The notes under the pieces were generated by a model. That model did not search any database. It had not been told where the DNA came from and saw only the letters and a program-made list of their open reading frames with translations. Below are positions 32,014-42,399 of a stretch of 64,000 nucleotides of DNA, in pieces. The stretch covers positions 4,588,501 through 4,652,500 of the forward strand of contig NZ_CP115396.1 in NCBI RefSeq assembly GCF_027625995.1, in the 5' to 3' direction. The first letter of the stretch is position 1. Each line of letters opens with the position of its first letter. Both the position numbers and the translations under genes were made by a program. This DNA is from Hymenobacter yonginensis. Lineage in GTDB: Bacteria; Bacteroidota; Bacteroidia; Cytophagales; Hymenobacteraceae.

Positions 32014-35000
32014 TTACAGCGTCCGTTTCACTTCCTGTTCTTCGAAGCCTTCGATGTTGTCACCTTCCTGGAGGTCATCGAAATTCTTAAGCGAGATACC
32101 GCACTCGTAGCCCTGGCGTACTTCCGACACATCGTCTTTGTAGCGCTTAAGGTCTTTGATTTCGCCCGAGTACACCACAATGCCGTTGCGAACAAGCCGC
32201 ACTTTGGTTTTGCGGGTGAAAGTACCGTCCGTCACCATGCAGCCACCAATGGCGCCCACTTTGGTGATGTTGAATACCTGGCGAATCTCGGCGTTGGCTA
32301 CCACTACATCTTTCACCGTCGGGGCCAGCATGCCTTCCATGGCATCCTTCACCTCGTTGATGGCGTTGTAGATGATCGAGTAGAGGCGGATGTCGATCTG
32401 CTCCTGCTCGGCCAGCTTGCGGGCGCTCTGCGACGGCCGCACCTGGAAACCGATGATGATTGCGTCGGAGGCCGAAGCCAGCAACACGTCGGATTCCGAG
32501 ATGGCACCCACGCTCTTGCTGAGGATGTTCACGGCCACTTCTGGCGTGCTCAGCTTCAGTAGCGAGTCGGCCAGTGCTTCCACCGAGCCATCCACGTCGC
32601 CTTTCACAATCACATTCAGCTCCTTGAACGAACCGATAGCCAGACGGCGACCAATCTCGTCGAGGGTGATATGCTTCTTAGTGCGCATGCTCTGCTCGCG
32701 GGCCAGCTGCTGACGCTGGGTGGCCAGCTCGCGGGCTTCGCGCTCAGTTTCCATCACCTGGATCTTGTCGCCGGCCTGTGGGGCCCCGGTCAGACCAAGT
32801 ACCTGCACCGGAGTAGCCGGGCCGGCGGTTTTCATTTTCTTACCGCGGTGGTCGGTCATGGCCTTCACGCGGCCGAAGTGCGGACCAGCCAGCACGATGT
32901 CGCCCACTTTCATGGTGCCCGTCTGTACCAGGATGGTAGTTACGTAGCCCCGGCCCTTGTCGAGCGAAGCTTCAATAACGGCACCCACGGCGTTGCGGTC
33001 CGGGTTGGCTTTCAGTTCCAGAATCTCGGCTTCCAGCAGGACTTTCTCCAGCAGGTCGTCGATGCCCAGACCGGTTTTGGCCGATACTTCCTGGCTCTGG
33101 TACTTACCGCCCCATTCTTCCACCAGTACGTTGATCACCGACAGCTCCTCACGGACTTTGTCGGGGTTAGCGCCAGGCTTATCGATTTTGTTGAGGGCAA
33201 TTACAATCGGAACACCAGCGGCTTGCGCGTGGTTGATGGCCTCTTTGGTTTGTGGCATCACCGAGTCGTCGGCAGCTACCACAATGATGGCAATGTCCGT
33301 AATCTTGGCACCACGGGCACGCATGGCCGTAAAGGCTTCGTGACCCGGCGTATCCAGGAAGGTTACGCGCTTGCCCGACTTGGTCATTACATCGTAGGCG
33401 CCGATGTGCTGCGTGATACCGCCGGCTTCGCCTTTGGCCACGCTGGCGTTGCGGATGTAGTCAAGCAGCGAGGTCTTGCCGTGGTCGACGTGGCCCATGA
33501 TGGTCACAATCGGAGCGCGCGGCTGCAGATCCTCTTCGTTGTCGGTGATTTCCACCACCGTGTCCTCTTCCTCAGCCGACAGGAATTCCACGTCGTAGCC
33601 GAACTCATCGGCAATAACGGTAATGGCTTCGGCGTCGAGGCGCTGGTTGATGGACACGAACATGCCCATGTTCAGGCAGACCTTGATAATCTCGTTCACC
33701 GACACGTCCATCAGCGACGCCAGGTCGTTGGCGGAAATGAACTCGGTTACTTTGAGGGTTTTGGCGTCCAGCTCGTTTTGCGCGCGCTGGGCCTCGCGGT
33801 CCTCGGCTACACCAGCCCGCTTGTCGCGGCGGTACTTAGCACGGTTGTTATTGTTGCCACCACGGCCGCCGCTGAGCTTGGCCAGCGTAGCCTTGATCTG
33901 CTCCTGAATCTGCTTGTCGTTCTGCTCGGGCGTGAGCGGAACGGTTGGCTGCGTGCGCTGGCCGGGGCCACCGGGGCGCTGACCTGGGCCGCCGGGGCGT
34001 TGGCCGGGGCCACCACCGGGGCGCTGGCCGGGGCCACCTGCCGGGCGGTTGCCCTGGTAGCCACCGCTACCTTGCTGGGTGCCCTGGTTAGCCGAGCCCG
34101 GCTGGGTAGCACCTCCCGGGCCAGGCAGACGCTGGCGCTTCTTCTTGTCAGCAGCCAGGCCGCTTTTGCGCACGTCGGAGGACGCCACGGGGCGGGCACC
34201 GCGCCCACCACGCCGCGACGAATCGAGCGGTAGTTCAATCTTGCCCAATACCGTCAGGCCTTTCAGCTGGTCGGCTTTGGCTACAATGGTGCCGGCCGGC
34301 TCCTCTGCAGGAGCAGTAGGCTCCGCAGGCGCTGCCGCGGCAGGTGCCGGAGTAGCCGCTACTGGAGCAGGAGCTGCCGGAGCAGGCTGTGGGGCTGGAG
34401 TAGGAGCGGGGGCTGCAGCCGGAGCTTCAGCAACCGGAGCCTTAGCGGGCTCGGGTGCTACTGGGGCTGGCGCAGGCGCCGCTGCTACCGGAGTAGGCGC
34501 CGGGGCAGGGGTTTCAACAGGTTTGGGGGCCGGAGCAGGAGCTGGGGCTGCCACCGGAGCGGCCGGGGCCGGCTTGGTTTCAGCAACCGGAGCTTCAACT
34601 GGCTTGGGGGCCGAAGCCGCAACAGGGGCCGGTGGCGTAGCGGCGGCCACCGGGGCTGCAGGAGCAGCGGGGCGGGGCGCCATGGGCCGGCCTTTGGCAT
34701 CCAGCTCCAGCTTGCCCAGCACTTTGAGGCCGGGCACCTTGGGCGCTTCCTCAGTAGGCTGTGGGGCTGGGGCGGCGGCCACTACGGGCGCAGCAACCGG
34801 AGCCGCTGCCACCGGAGCGGGGGCAGGAGCTTCTACGGGCTTGGGAGCCGGGGCTTTCGGGGCAGCGGGCTCAGCCGGACGGGCATGGGCAGCCGCTTCC
34901 AGCTCGCTTTGGCGCTTGGCCTGGCTGAGCTTAGCGGCCTCCAGCTTGTCCTGGGCTGAAGACGCAAATTCCTTGTCCAGCAACGCTACCTGCTCGGGAG

Positions 35001-35127
35001 TGAGCTTGGTTGTGGGCTTGTTTTCTACCGGAAATCCCTTTTTCGTTAGTGTTTCCACTATCGTGGACATGCCAACGTTCAGGTCTTTGGCTGCCTGACT
35101 AAGCCGTTTGGTTGCTGCTTCCGCCAT
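32014..35127 (-). CDS. infB: Translation initiation factor IF-2
   Basis: GTPase that brings initiator tRNA to the ribosome, 1037 residues from the ATG at 35127 ([20 protein letters not shown]). The N-terminal IF2-N helix domain is followed by a low-complexity Ala/Pro linker (about residues 75-320, with PAPAPVAA repeats), a Gly/Arg/Gln linker (about 330-420), and the G domain with GHVDHGKT near 545, [12 protein letters not shown], and domains II-IV. The usual length for Bacteroidota IF-2 fits. It forms the rimP-nusA-infB order with 130 bases between nusA and infB, and a terminator after it. Confidence 0.97.
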   Translation of the reverse strand: MAEAATKRLSQAAKDLNVGMSTIVETLTKKGFPVENKPTTKLTPEQVALLDKEFASSAQDKLEAAKLSQAKRQSELEAAAHARPAEPAAPKAPAPKPVEAPAPAPVAAAPVAAPVVAAAPAPQPTEEAPKVPGLKVLGKLELDAKGRPMAPRPAAPAAPVAAATPPAPVAASAPKPVEAPVAETKPAPAAPVAAPAPAPAPKPVETPAPAPTPVAAAPAPAPVAPEPAKAPVAEAPAAAPAPTPAPQPAPAAPAPVAATPAPAAAAPAEPTAPAEEPAGTIVAKADQLKGLTVLGKIELPLDSSRRGGRGARPVASSDVRKSGLAADKKKRQRLPGPGGATQPGSANQGTQQGSGGYQGNRPAGGPGQRPGGGPGQRPGGPGQRPGGPGQRTQPTVPLTPEQNDKQIQEQIKATLAKLSGGRGGNNNNRAKYRRDKRAGVAEDREAQRAQNELDAKTLKVTEFISANDLASLMDVSVNEIIKVCLNMGMFVSINQRLDAEAITVIADEFGYDVEFLSAEEEDTVVEITDNEEDLQPRAPIVTIMGHVDHGKTSLLDYIRNASVAKGEAGGITQHIGAYDVMTKSGKRVTFLDTPGHEAFTAMRARGAKITDIAIIVVAADDSVMPQTKEAINHAQAAGVPIVIALNKIDKPGANPDKVREELSVINVLVEEWGGKYQSQEVSAKTGLGIDDLLEKVLLEAEILELKANPDRNAVGAVIEASLDKGRGYVTTILVQTGTMKVGDIVLAGPHFGRVKAMTDHRGKKMKTAGPATPVQVLGLTGAPQAGDKIQVMETEREARELATQRQQLAREQSMRTKKHITLDEIGRRLAIGSFKELNVIVKGDVDGSVEALADSLLKLSTPEVAVNILSKSVGAISESDVLLASASDAIIIGFQVRPSQSARKLAEQEQIDIRLYSIIYNAINEVKDAMEGMLAPTVKDVVVANAEIRQVFNITKVGAIGGCMVTDGTFTRKTKVRLVRNGIVVYSGEIKDLKRYKDDVSEVRQGYECGISLKNFDDLQEGDNIEGFEEQEVKRTL

Positions 35128-35257
35128 TCTATGCTCGCGAACGATACTCTTATCTTGGTGCAAAGGTACTATATTAAATGGTGCCAGCCGGTGTTACGGT
35201 GTTAAAGCAGGCCGGCTGGCCCGATTTAACGCCTTTGCCGGGCCGAAGCCCGCGCGC

Positions 35258-36553
35258 TCATTGCGCGTTGTCGCTGGCAGTGGAGGTTTCTGCTTCGTCG
35301 GTGCTCTCTTCTTCGCCTTCAAATTCGTTGCGGATGACGCGGAAAACGTCTTCTACAGTTTCCTCTTCCAGCTCCGTGCGGCGCACGATGTCTTCTTTGC
35401 TTACGGCCAATACGGCGCGCCCGGTGTCGAGGCCAATTTTCTTGAGCTCGTCGATGATCCAGGCTTCGAGCTCATCCGAGAATTCATCGAGGGCAATGTC
35501 TTCTTCGTAGTCGCCGGCATCCCGGAACACGTCGATTTCCATGCCCACCAGCCGCGAGGCCAGCTTGATGTTGGCGCCGCCCCGGCCGATGGCCAGTGAA
35601 ACCTGGTCGGGCTTCAAGAACACCGAAACCCGGCCGGTTTGTTCGTTTATTTTCATCGACGTGAGCTTGGCCGGCGACAGGGCCCGCGCAATGTAGAGCT
35701 CCAGGTTGTCGGTGTAGTTGATGACGTCGATGTTCTCGTTTTCCAGCTCACGCACTACGGCGTGAATCCGGGAGCCTTTCATGCCTACGCAGGCACCTAC
35801 CGGGTCGATACGGTCGTCGTAGCTTTCTACGGCTACTTTGGCCCGCTCGCCGGGCTCGCGCACGATGTTTTTGATGGTGATCAGGCCATCATAAATCTCG
35901 GGCACCTCCTGCTCGAACAACCGCTCGAGGAAAGCAGGCGCCGCGCGCGACAGGATGATTTTGGGCGTGCCGTTGATGATTTCCACCTTGTGCACCACTG
36001 CCCGTACGGAGTCGCCCTTGCGGTAGCGGTCCTTCGGGATCTGCTCGCCTTTGGGCAGCACCAGCTCGTTTTCGTCTTTGTCGAGGATGAGGGCCTCGCG
36101 GCTCCATACCTGATAGACTTCGCCAGCGATGATTTCACCCACCTGGTCTTTGTAGGTCTGATAGAGGTGGTCGCGCTCCAGGTCCTTCACGCGCTGAATC
36201 AGCGTCTGGCGGGCCATGAGCACGGCGCGGCGGCCGAAGTCTTCCAGCTTCACCTCTTCCGTCACCTGCTCGCCTACTTCGAAGTCGGGCTCGATTTTCT
36301 GCGCCTCAGCCAGCGGAATTTTGTCGTGGTCCCAGATATCCTCCGAGTCATCGTCCACGATTTCGCGGTTGCGGTAGATTTCCAGGTCGCCCTTGTCCAC
36401 GTTGAGAATGACGTCGAAGTTGGCGTCATCGGTGTACTTTTTGCGAATCATGGTCCGGAACACGTCTTCGAGGATGCTCATCATCGTGGGACGGTCGATG
36501 TTTTTGCTCCGGGCGAATTCGGCAAACGATTCAATCAGGACGTTGCTGTTCAT
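35258..36553 (-). CDS. nusA: Transcription termination/antitermination protein NusA
   Basis: RNA polymerase-binding factor of 431 residues. The N-terminal domain (MNSNVLIESFAEFARSKNID) is followed by S1 (VGEIIAGEVYQVWSREALIL) and KH1/KH2 domains (DPVGACVGMKGSRIHAVVRE, RVSVFLKPDQVSLAIGRGGA NIKLASRLVGMEIDV). It lacks the two acidic repeats of the E. coli protein and ends in an acidic tail (EGEEESTDEAETSTA). It lies in the conserved order rimP-nusA-infB. Confidence 0.95.
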   Translation of the reverse strand: MNSNVLIESFAEFARSKNIDRPTMMSILEDVFRTMIRKKYTDDANFDVILNVDKGDLEIYRNREIVDDDSEDIWDHDKIPLAEAQKIEPDFEVGEQVTEEVKLEDFGRRAVLMARQTLIQRVKDLERDHLYQTYKDQVGEIIAGEVYQVWSREALILDKDENELVLPKGEQIPKDRYRKGDSVRAVVHKVEIINGTPKIILSRAAPAFLERLFEQEVPEIYDGLITIKNIVREPGERAKVAVESYDDRIDPVGACVGMKGSRIHAVVRELENENIDVINYTDNLELYIARALSPAKLTSMKINEQTGRVSVFLKPDQVSLAIGRGGANIKLASRLVGMEIDVFRDAGDYEEDIALDEFSDELEAWIIDELKKIGLDTGRAVLAVSKEDIVRRTELEEETVEDVFRVIRNEFEGEEESTDEAETSTASDNAQ

Positions 36554-36654
36554 CTGATTTAAACTGTTGAATTGTTGAATTGCTGCAGAAAAGGTGGCTG
36601 GCTTTCTTTTACGAAAAAAGACAACGGCTGGTCTGACAAGCTATTAAGTCCGTG

Positions 36655-37125
36655 TTACTTAAACGAAATGACGATCCGCGCTTCCGCAATGCTGGCAAAC
36701 GGCACGAGTGCGGCGGGCAGCGTTTTGGTTTTGCTTTTCTCCTTAATCACCTCGGCCAGCTGCAGCCCTTCGGCCTCAATGGCTTCCAGGGTACCGGTTT
36801 TTTCGGTGCCGTCGGCCAGCTTCAGGCTGAAGGTGCGGCCCACGTGCCGGGTGTACTGGCGCGGGTCGGTGAGGGGCTGGTCGGCACCGGGGGAGGTGAC
36901 TTCCAGCGAGTAGGCAGCATCTTCGCCGTAGGCTTCGTCGATGCGCTTAGCCAGCCGGCGGCTCACTTTGGCGCACTCGTCTATGCCCAGGCCCTGCTCA
37001 CTATCGAGCGTGACGGTGATTTTGGGCCGGATGGCGTCGGATACGCTCAGGTCTACCACGAACAGGTCGAAACCGGTAAGGCTATCCTGGAGCATCTCGT
37101 CGATGCGGTGTTGATCGAAATTCAT
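36655..37125 (-). CDS. rimP: Ribosome maturation factor RimP
   Basis: Small-subunit assembly factor of 156 residues from the ATG at 37125 (MNFDQHRIDEML). It has the N-terminal ferredoxin-like part (FDLFVVDLSVSDAIRPKITV) with LGIDECAKVSRRLAKRIDEA, and the SYSLEVTSPGADQPLTD motif (as YSLEVTSPGADQPLTDPRQY) typical of RimP. It lies first in rimP-nusA-infB. A longer frame upstream is not credible. Family A palindrome lies 135 bases upstream. Confidence 0.93.
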   Translation of the reverse strand: MNFDQHRIDEMLQDSLTGFDLFVVDLSVSDAIRPKITVTLDSEQGLGIDECAKVSRRLAKRIDEAYGEDAAYSLEVTSPGADQPLTDPRQYTRHVGRTFSLKLADGTEKTGTLEAIEAEGLQLAEVIKEKSKTKTLPAALVPFASIAEARIVISFK

Positions 37126-37436
37126 CGGGTCTTGAACCGGGTGATAAAAGAAAGAGGGGACGCTACGTCCCCTCTTCACAATCAGAATACTGCGCAAATA
37201 TACTAGGATTAACCGCCGAAAGCAAGTAGGGGCTAGGTGATGGGGGTGATGGGGTGATGAGGTGACAAAGGAAGAACGTCATTCCGAGCGGAGCGAGGAA
37301 TCTCGCCTGCGGGCTAATCCGGGTCGTCCCAACTCAGCACGCGAGATTCCTCGCTCCGCTCGGAATGACGTTCTTCCTTTGTCACCTGTCACCTGTCACG
37401 ATTCACCCCATAACCTCATCACCTTATCACCAGAAT
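37126..37436. other. Intergenic space with a family A palindrome in GTGATGGG-rich flanks
   Basis: This 311-base space holds the perfect family A palindrome (37261-37386), flanked on the left by GTGATGGGGGTGATGGGGTG and on the right by CACCTGTCACCTGTCAC and TCACCCCATAACCTCATC, which are imperfect inverted copies. No gene or clear promoter is visible, and the 3' end of the large secreted protein's message lies here. Confidence 0.6.
37261..37386. repeat. Family A palindrome, perfect 46-base arms
   Basis: Arms 37261-37306 and 37341-37386 are perfect inverted copies around a 34-base loop. The arms extend the family core outward into GGTGACAAAGGAAGAAC, so this copy is longer than the 28569 copy. 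It lies between rimP and the large secreted protein. Confidence 0.92.
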
Positions 37437-40400
37437 TCACCGCGTGATTTCCACCCAGCCTTTGGCGCGGCGATTTTCGGTGTCGCGTAGGAGGTAATAG
37501 TAGGTGCCTTCGGGCAGGTTTTCGCCGCCCCAGTTGTTGTGGTAGTCCTGGGTTTCGTAGACCAGCGTGCCCCAGCGGTTGAAGATCTGCAGGCGGGTGG
37601 GCTTGCAGCTGAACAGGGGCTTGAACGTGTCGTTGAGCGAGTCGCGGTTGGGGGTGATGATGTTGGGGACCTTCATTTCGCCCACTTCCAGCGGCGAGAA
37701 GGCTGTTTCGACGACGCAGTTGGAGTACCGCGCCGTGAGCCGGACGGTGTAGGTGCCGGGCTGCTCGTAGAGGTGCGTGGGATTGGCGGTGGTGCCGTGC
37801 GGTGAACCGTCGCCGAAGTCCCAGTCGTAGGTGCCACCAGCCAAGGCAGGCTCAAACTCGCAGTTGAAGGGTGCTAGGCCGGCGTAGCGCGGCGAGGCCG
37901 AGCACACGGGCAGGTTGAGGGGGGCATTGGCCGAGGAAGTGGGCGCTAGCAGCACCGTCCGGACCGCCACGTTTTCGCAGCCGTTCTGCGAGTAAGTGTA
38001 GCGCAGCGGGAAAATGCCGCCGCGGTTGTTGGTGTTGGGTGGCGTGAACAGGCCGCCCGGCGTGACGCCGGTGCCGCTCCAGGTACCACCGGCCGGGGTC
38101 ATACCGCGAAGCTGGAAAGGAGCCATCTGGTCGGCACACAGAGTAGTGTCGCGGCCGGCGCGTACTTCCGGTACCAGGCTTACCACCACCGTCTGGGTGC
38201 CGACGCCGCAGCCCAGCGTATCAGAAATGGCGTAGCGGATGGTGTGCGTGCCGACGCCGGCCACGGTGGGGTTGAAGATGCTGCCCGACACGCCCGGTCC
38301 GCTGAACGTGCCGCCCAGCGGCGTGGCCGTGAGAGCCACACTGCCCGAGTTGACGCAGCGCGGCGGCAGTGGCGCCACCGTCACGGGCCGCTCCGGCGTG
38401 ACCGTGACGCGCAACGGCCGGGTGCTGACGCAGGTGCCGGTGGAAGCCACTGAGTAGGTGAGGATGTTTACTCCCAGCCGCGCCGGAGTGGGCGTGAACT
38501 GGTAGCCGCCGCCGGCCAGGGCCGTGACGCCGGGACCGGTCCAAGTGCCGCCGGCGGGGCTGCCGCCCAGCGTGATGGGCGCGCTGCCCACGCACACGTA
38601 GCGGTTCGGGCCAGGGTCGGCGGTGACGATGCCGAAGTCGATTTTGAAGGCCGCGTTGTTGCAGTTGGTGCTGCGGTTGGTGGTGGAGTAGGTGTTGGCG
38701 CCCGGCGGCATCGGGAAGCCTGATGAGCCGCCGCAGCCGCCGCATACGGCCTGATACACCACACCTTTCTTGTCGAAGCGCGAGGTGCCGCCGTCCACAT
38801 GCTCGCCGCTGCGGCCGCCCCGCTCACCGTAGAAGGTGGCGTATTCCAGAGCCGTCATGCCGGGGCGGAACTGGGCCAGGTAGAAGTCGGAGCCGTCGGT
38901 GGTGGGCTGGATGGCGTTGGGCGTGACGGGCAGGAATGTGGTGCCGCTGCCGCTGGCATCGTTGACGGAGCCGCCCCAGCCACTGATGTAAATTCGCTCG
39001 CAGTCATCCACCAGAAAGGCCGTGAGCGAAATGTCGGGGAAGAGGGTGCGGCCGCTGCCGAAACGAGTGTAGTACAGACTGCTGGATAGCGTAGGGTTGA
39101 GTTTCTGGATGAACTGGCGGCCGTTGGTTACGCCGTAAAGCCCCGCCGTCATGGGCAGGTTGCCCTGGGTCTGGCCCAGCAGATAGGCGTTGTTGGCCGC
39201 ATCCAATTCCACAAAGAAGGCTTGGTCATAGGCAGAGCTGCCGGCGAAGCTGCTTTGTAGCAGCGCGGTGCCGGTGCTGTTCAGGTGCGTGATAAAGCCG
39301 TCCGTAACGCCCTGAAACGTGGTGAGGTAGGCGCCCGGCGTAACGGGGAAGTTGGTGCTGGTGGTGCCGCCCGCCACGTATACCCCGCGCGTGGCATCTA
39401 CCTGCAGAGAATACGCTGCATCGGCGCTGTTGCCGCCCAAATAAGTGGCCCACACGAGCGTGCGCAGATCAGCCGAAAGCTTGGCCACGATGCCGTCGGA
39501 GGTACCGCCCTGGTAGCTGCTGCGGAAGCCGGTGCCGGCCGGGAAGTTCAGGCTGTTCGTAACGGACGCCAGATACACGTTGCCGTCGCTGTCTACGGTC
39601 ACGTCGCCACGGTATGGGTCGCCGTAGTTGACCACCGGTGAGTTGCCAAGCCGCTCGCTCGCTAGGTAGCCGTCGCTGCCCGAACCCCCCAGGAAGGTGC
39701 TGCCGGTAAGCACGCTGCCATTGGCCGACAGCTTGGCAATAAACAAATCAACGCCATTTGAATAAGTGGCCGAACTCATGTTGGAAGGCCTGACGGACGG
39801 CCCTCCATTGTGGCTGGTATCGTAGCAGCCAGTTGAAACCGGGAAGTTGGCAGAGCCGGTAGTGCCCAATATCACCAGCTCACCGCGCGGATTCACGACC
39901 ATGCTATGGGGGGCGTCCATGCTGGTGCCGCCCAGGTAGGTGGCGTAGAGGCGCGCCGTGGAGCCGCTGACGGCGGTATTGTATTTGATAATGCCAACGT
40001 CGGTGGCGCCGGCAAACGTAGTCTGAAACGAACCCAGCGTGGAGGGGTAGCCGGCCGCAAACACCACGCCGCCCGAGTACATATTACCCTGCGCGTCATA
40101 AGTGGCCGTGAAGCCCCAGTTGTCGGCCGTGGAGCCGGTAAACGACGAGAAGATAACGGTCGGGTCGATGACGAGCGGGCGGCGCCGGTCGTACTGGCCC
40201 AGTCGGAAGCTGACTGTGGTACCCTGCAGCACGAAGGCGCACGGTACGGCCACGCGCTGGCCGCGGGCGTCGGTCTGCCAGGCTTTGGGGGCCTGCTCGG
40301 TGAGGTGGCCAATAGACGTTTGCACCAGCAGGCTGCCGTCGGGACTAAGGCTGAGCTTGTCGAGGCCGGTGTAGCGCAGCCGGATGGCGGCGGGCTTGCT

Positions 40401-40931
40401 GTTGGGAGCCACCAGAAAGTCGTATTCCAGTTGCTGCTGCGTGTTTTCGTAGACTACGGCCCCGATGCCGGGGTACAGGTTCTGGTAGCGCACCCGCCGG
40501 AAGCCGCGGGCATTGCTGGCCCAGTGGTGCGGGTCGGAGCCCTGGAAGTAGTTGTAAGGCGCTGCCGTCCCGTCTTCGCCGGTCAGGTCGGGGGCGGGGC
40601 TGGCTCCCTCAAACGACACCGAATAGGCGTGGCCGCGCAGGTTGTCGTCGGTGGCCGTGGGCAGGGTCTCGGTTTCGGCGCCGTGGTGGGCGTGGCGGCG
40701 CAGGGCGGCGGGGTCGAGGAAGCTGTAGGTGAAGCCGGCTGGCCCCACGAACAGCTGGCCGCTGGGCAGTTGGGCGCCGTAGCGGGTGGCAGCGTCCCAC
40801 TGGCCTTTGTTTTCGATGAATTCCAGCGAGGCCTTCTCGGTGGGTACGGCCTGCGGGGGGCGGGCAGCCAGGGCCGGCAGCGCGGCCAGTAAGGTGCTGA
40901 ATGTAAGAACCCGGAATGTAGAAAGGAGCAT
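37437..40931 (-). CDS. Large secreted SBBP-repeat protein with type IX (type B) sorting domain
   Basis: 1164 residues, signal peptide MLLSTFRVLTFSTLLAALPA. The N-terminal domain starts LEFIENKGQWDAATRYGAQL, then SBBP-type beta-propeller repeats (DVTVDSDGNVYLASVTNSLN, YSLQVDATRGVYVAGGTTST), Ig-like domains (GGTWTGPGVTALAGGGYQFT) and a PKD domain (YDWDFGDGSPHGTTANPTHL). The end is the gliding-motility-associated C-terminal domain: VPNIITPNRDSLNDTFKPLF, LQIFNRWGTLVYETQDYHNN. This domain sends proteins through the type IX system to the cell surface. It is a surface or secreted protein of unknown function; the domain order is typical. Confidence 0.92.
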   Translation of the reverse strand: MLLSTFRVLTFSTLLAALPALAARPPQAVPTEKASLEFIENKGQWDAATRYGAQLPSGQLFVGPAGFTYSFLDPAALRRHAHHGAETETLPTATDDNLRGHAYSVSFEGASPAPDLTGEDGTAAPYNYFQGSDPHHWASNARGFRRVRYQNLYPGIGAVVYENTQQQLEYDFLVAPNSKPAAIRLRYTGLDKLSLSPDGSLLVQTSIGHLTEQAPKAWQTDARGQRVAVPCAFVLQGTTVSFRLGQYDRRRPLVIDPTVIFSSFTGSTADNWGFTATYDAQGNMYSGGVVFAAGYPSTLGSFQTTFAGATDVGIIKYNTAVSGSTARLYATYLGGTSMDAPHSMVVNPRGELVILGTTGSANFPVSTGCYDTSHNGGPSVRPSNMSSATYSNGVDLFIAKLSANGSVLTGSTFLGGSGSDGYLASERLGNSPVVNYGDPYRGDVTVDSDGNVYLASVTNSLNFPAGTGFRSSYQGGTSDGIVAKLSADLRTLVWATYLGGNSADAAYSLQVDATRGVYVAGGTTSTNFPVTPGAYLTTFQGVTDGFITHLNSTGTALLQSSFAGSSAYDQAFFVELDAANNAYLLGQTQGNLPMTAGLYGVTNGRQFIQKLNPTLSSSLYYTRFGSGRTLFPDISLTAFLVDDCERIYISGWGGSVNDASGSGTTFLPVTPNAIQPTTDGSDFYLAQFRPGMTALEYATFYGERGGRSGEHVDGGTSRFDKKGVVYQAVCGGCGGSSGFPMPPGANTYSTTNRSTNCNNAAFKIDFGIVTADPGPNRYVCVGSAPITLGGSPAGGTWTGPGVTALAGGGYQFTPTPARLGVNILTYSVASTGTCVSTRPLRVTVTPERPVTVAPLPPRCVNSGSVALTATPLGGTFSGPGVSGSIFNPTVAGVGTHTIRYAISDTLGCGVGTQTVVVSLVPEVRAGRDTTLCADQMAPFQLRGMTPAGGTWSGTGVTPGGLFTPPNTNNRGGIFPLRYTYSQNGCENVAVRTVLLAPTSSANAPLNLPVCSASPRYAGLAPFNCEFEPALAGGTYDWDFGDGSPHGTTANPTHLYEQPGTYTVRLTARYSNCVVETAFSPLEVGEMKVPNIITPNRDSLNDTFKPLFSCKPTRLQIFNRWGTLVYETQDYHNNWGGENLPEGTYYYLLRDTENRRAKGWVEITR

Positions 40932-41071
40932 AGCGTAGTGGTAAAGCCGAAACTAAAAGTACAACGAAAAGCAGGGCCCGAAACGTGCGCAAGAATCGGG
41001 CCCGGAGCCTAGCCGGGTTCCGCTTACCTTTGTAGTCTCACCCCCGGCCACTCAGCCGGCTTGCTTCTGCC

Positions 41072-42193
41072 GTGCGTCGTTCGTTTGCTTTCACCTGCAC
41101 CCTGCTCCTGATTGGCTGGCTGCTCGCGGCCATTGCCTGCGTGCAGATACCGGCCTATACCTTCTGGCCGGCGGCTTTCGGGGCCCTCACGCTGCCCGTG
41201 GCGCTAGCCCTCAACCTGGTGGCTGCCTTCTACTGGGTGCTGCGCAACTGGCGGGTGGCGGCGTTGCCTATCGGAATAGCGGTGCTCACGTGGCCGCATT
41301 TTCAGCGCGGGCTGGCGGTGCATCCGCTGCGCCTAGCCCCGCTGGCTGCCGACAGCACGGCCGGCCCGCGGGTGCGGGTGCTGAGCGCCAACGTGCGCAT
41401 CTTCAACGTGTATCCGCAGCTGCGCGATAAAGACTTGAGCTCCTCGAAAAAGATGATTCAGTGGCTGGCCGACAGCCCCGCCGAAATCGTGTGTCTGCAG
41501 GAGTTCTACAACGAGCCGCGCACGTCCACGAGCCGTGAGAAAAACGTGTTCAACGCCGTGGAGCGGATTGGGGAGCGGAGCGGGCGGCAGGCGTTTCTGT
41601 CCAAGACCCTCACCAACGGGGCCGGCTCCGAGTTCGGCATGGCCATCTTCTCGCGCTACCCCATGCTGCGGCGCGGCACCGTGCAGTTTGGCAAGCTCAG
41701 CCAGAACCACGCCATGTGGGCCGACCTGCGCCTGCCCTCCGGCGACACTATCCGGGTGTTCAACTTCCACCTGCAGAGCATGAGCATGGACGAGCAGGAC
41801 ATCGTGGACAGCTACTCCAGCAAGTCGGGCCTGAAGAAGAAGGGCCTGGGGCTGCTGCGCCGCTTCAAGCGCGGGCTGGTGGCCCGCAGCTGGCAGGTGG
41901 ATACGCTGGTGCAGCGCTTCGAGCGCAGCCCCTACCCGCTGCTGCTCTGCGCCGACCTCAACGACCTGCCCTATAGCTACAGCTACGACCAGCTGGCCGA
42001 CCGGTTCCAGAATGCCTGGGCTACCGTGGGCAACGGCGTGGGCGCCACCTACAACGGCCGCCTGCCCTTCGTCCGCATCGACAACCAGTTTGCCGGCCCC
42101 GAGTGGCAGGTGGATGAGTTCTGGGTGCACTACGAAATTCCGTACTCCGACCACTTTCCGACGCTGGCCACGTATCGGTTGGTTGAAAAGTGA
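41072..42193 (+). CDS. Membrane-bound endonuclease/exonuclease/phosphatase family protein
   Basis: 373 residues with three N-terminal membrane helices (about residues 5-80) and a soluble EEP domain of the DNase I/Mg-dependent phosphatase family. Motifs are RVLSANVRIFNVYP, EIVCLQEFYNEP (Glu metal ligand), LCADLNDLPYS and the C-terminal PYSDHFPT. The start is GTG at 41072. TACCTTTG at 41025-41032 is a candidate -7 element. Substrate may be a lipid, a nucleotide or DNA; cannot be told. No partner gene. Confidence 0.88.
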   Translation: MRRSFAFTCTLLLIGWLLAAIACVQIPAYTFWPAAFGALTLPVALALNLVAAFYWVLRNWRVAALPIGIAVLTWPHFQRGLAVHPLRLAPLAADSTAGPRVRVLSANVRIFNVYPQLRDKDLSSSKKMIQWLADSPAEIVCLQEFYNEPRTSTSREKNVFNAVERIGERSGRQAFLSKTLTNGAGSEFGMAIFSRYPMLRRGTVQFGKLSQNHAMWADLRLPSGDTIRVFNFHLQSMSMDEQDIVDSYSSKSGLKKKGLGLLRRFKRGLVARSWQVDTLVQRFERSPYPLLLCADLNDLPYSYSYDQLADRFQNAWATVGNGVGATYNGRLPFVRIDNQFAGPEWQVDEFWVHYEIPYSDHFPTLATYRLVEK

Positions 42194-42224
42194 TGGGGTG
42201 ATGGGGTGATGAGGTGAATGGTTG

Positions 42225-42325
42225 AACGTCATGCAGAGGCGCAGCCGAAGCATCTCGCTTGCTGACGCCTGATTACCGTTGCAACTTCAGCACGCGAGAT
42301 TCCTCGCGATGCTCGGAATGACGTT
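42225..42325. repeat. Family A palindrome with mismatched arms (chimera)
   Basis: The outer arms AACGTCAT and ATGACGTT match, but the middle of the left arm reads GCAGAGGCGCAGCCGAAGCA and the middle of the right arm (inverted) reads TTCCGAGCATCGCGAGGAA, so the two arms come from different family A subtypes. It is flanked by GTGATGGGGTGATGGGG on the left and CACCTGTCACCCCATC on the right, as at 37261. Confidence 0.75.
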
Positions 42326-42386
42326 CTAACCTGACACTCACCTGTCACCCCATCACTTCATTACTTCATCACCTCACCAACCTGAT

Positions 42387-42394
42387 TACCTTTG
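42387..42394 (+). promoter_or_regulatory. -7 element (TACCTTTG) directly before cysS
   Basis: The element ends five bases before the ATG at 42400. If used, transcription begins at or just before the start codon, making a leaderless message. A clear -33 TTG at the right distance is not seen. Confidence 0.5.
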
Positions 42395-42399
42395 CGGCT

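Noticed and set aside
32671-34233. 520-residue plus-strand frame opposite infB
   Set aside because: No recognisable domain; the minus strand codes for a complete IF-2 with G-domain motifs.
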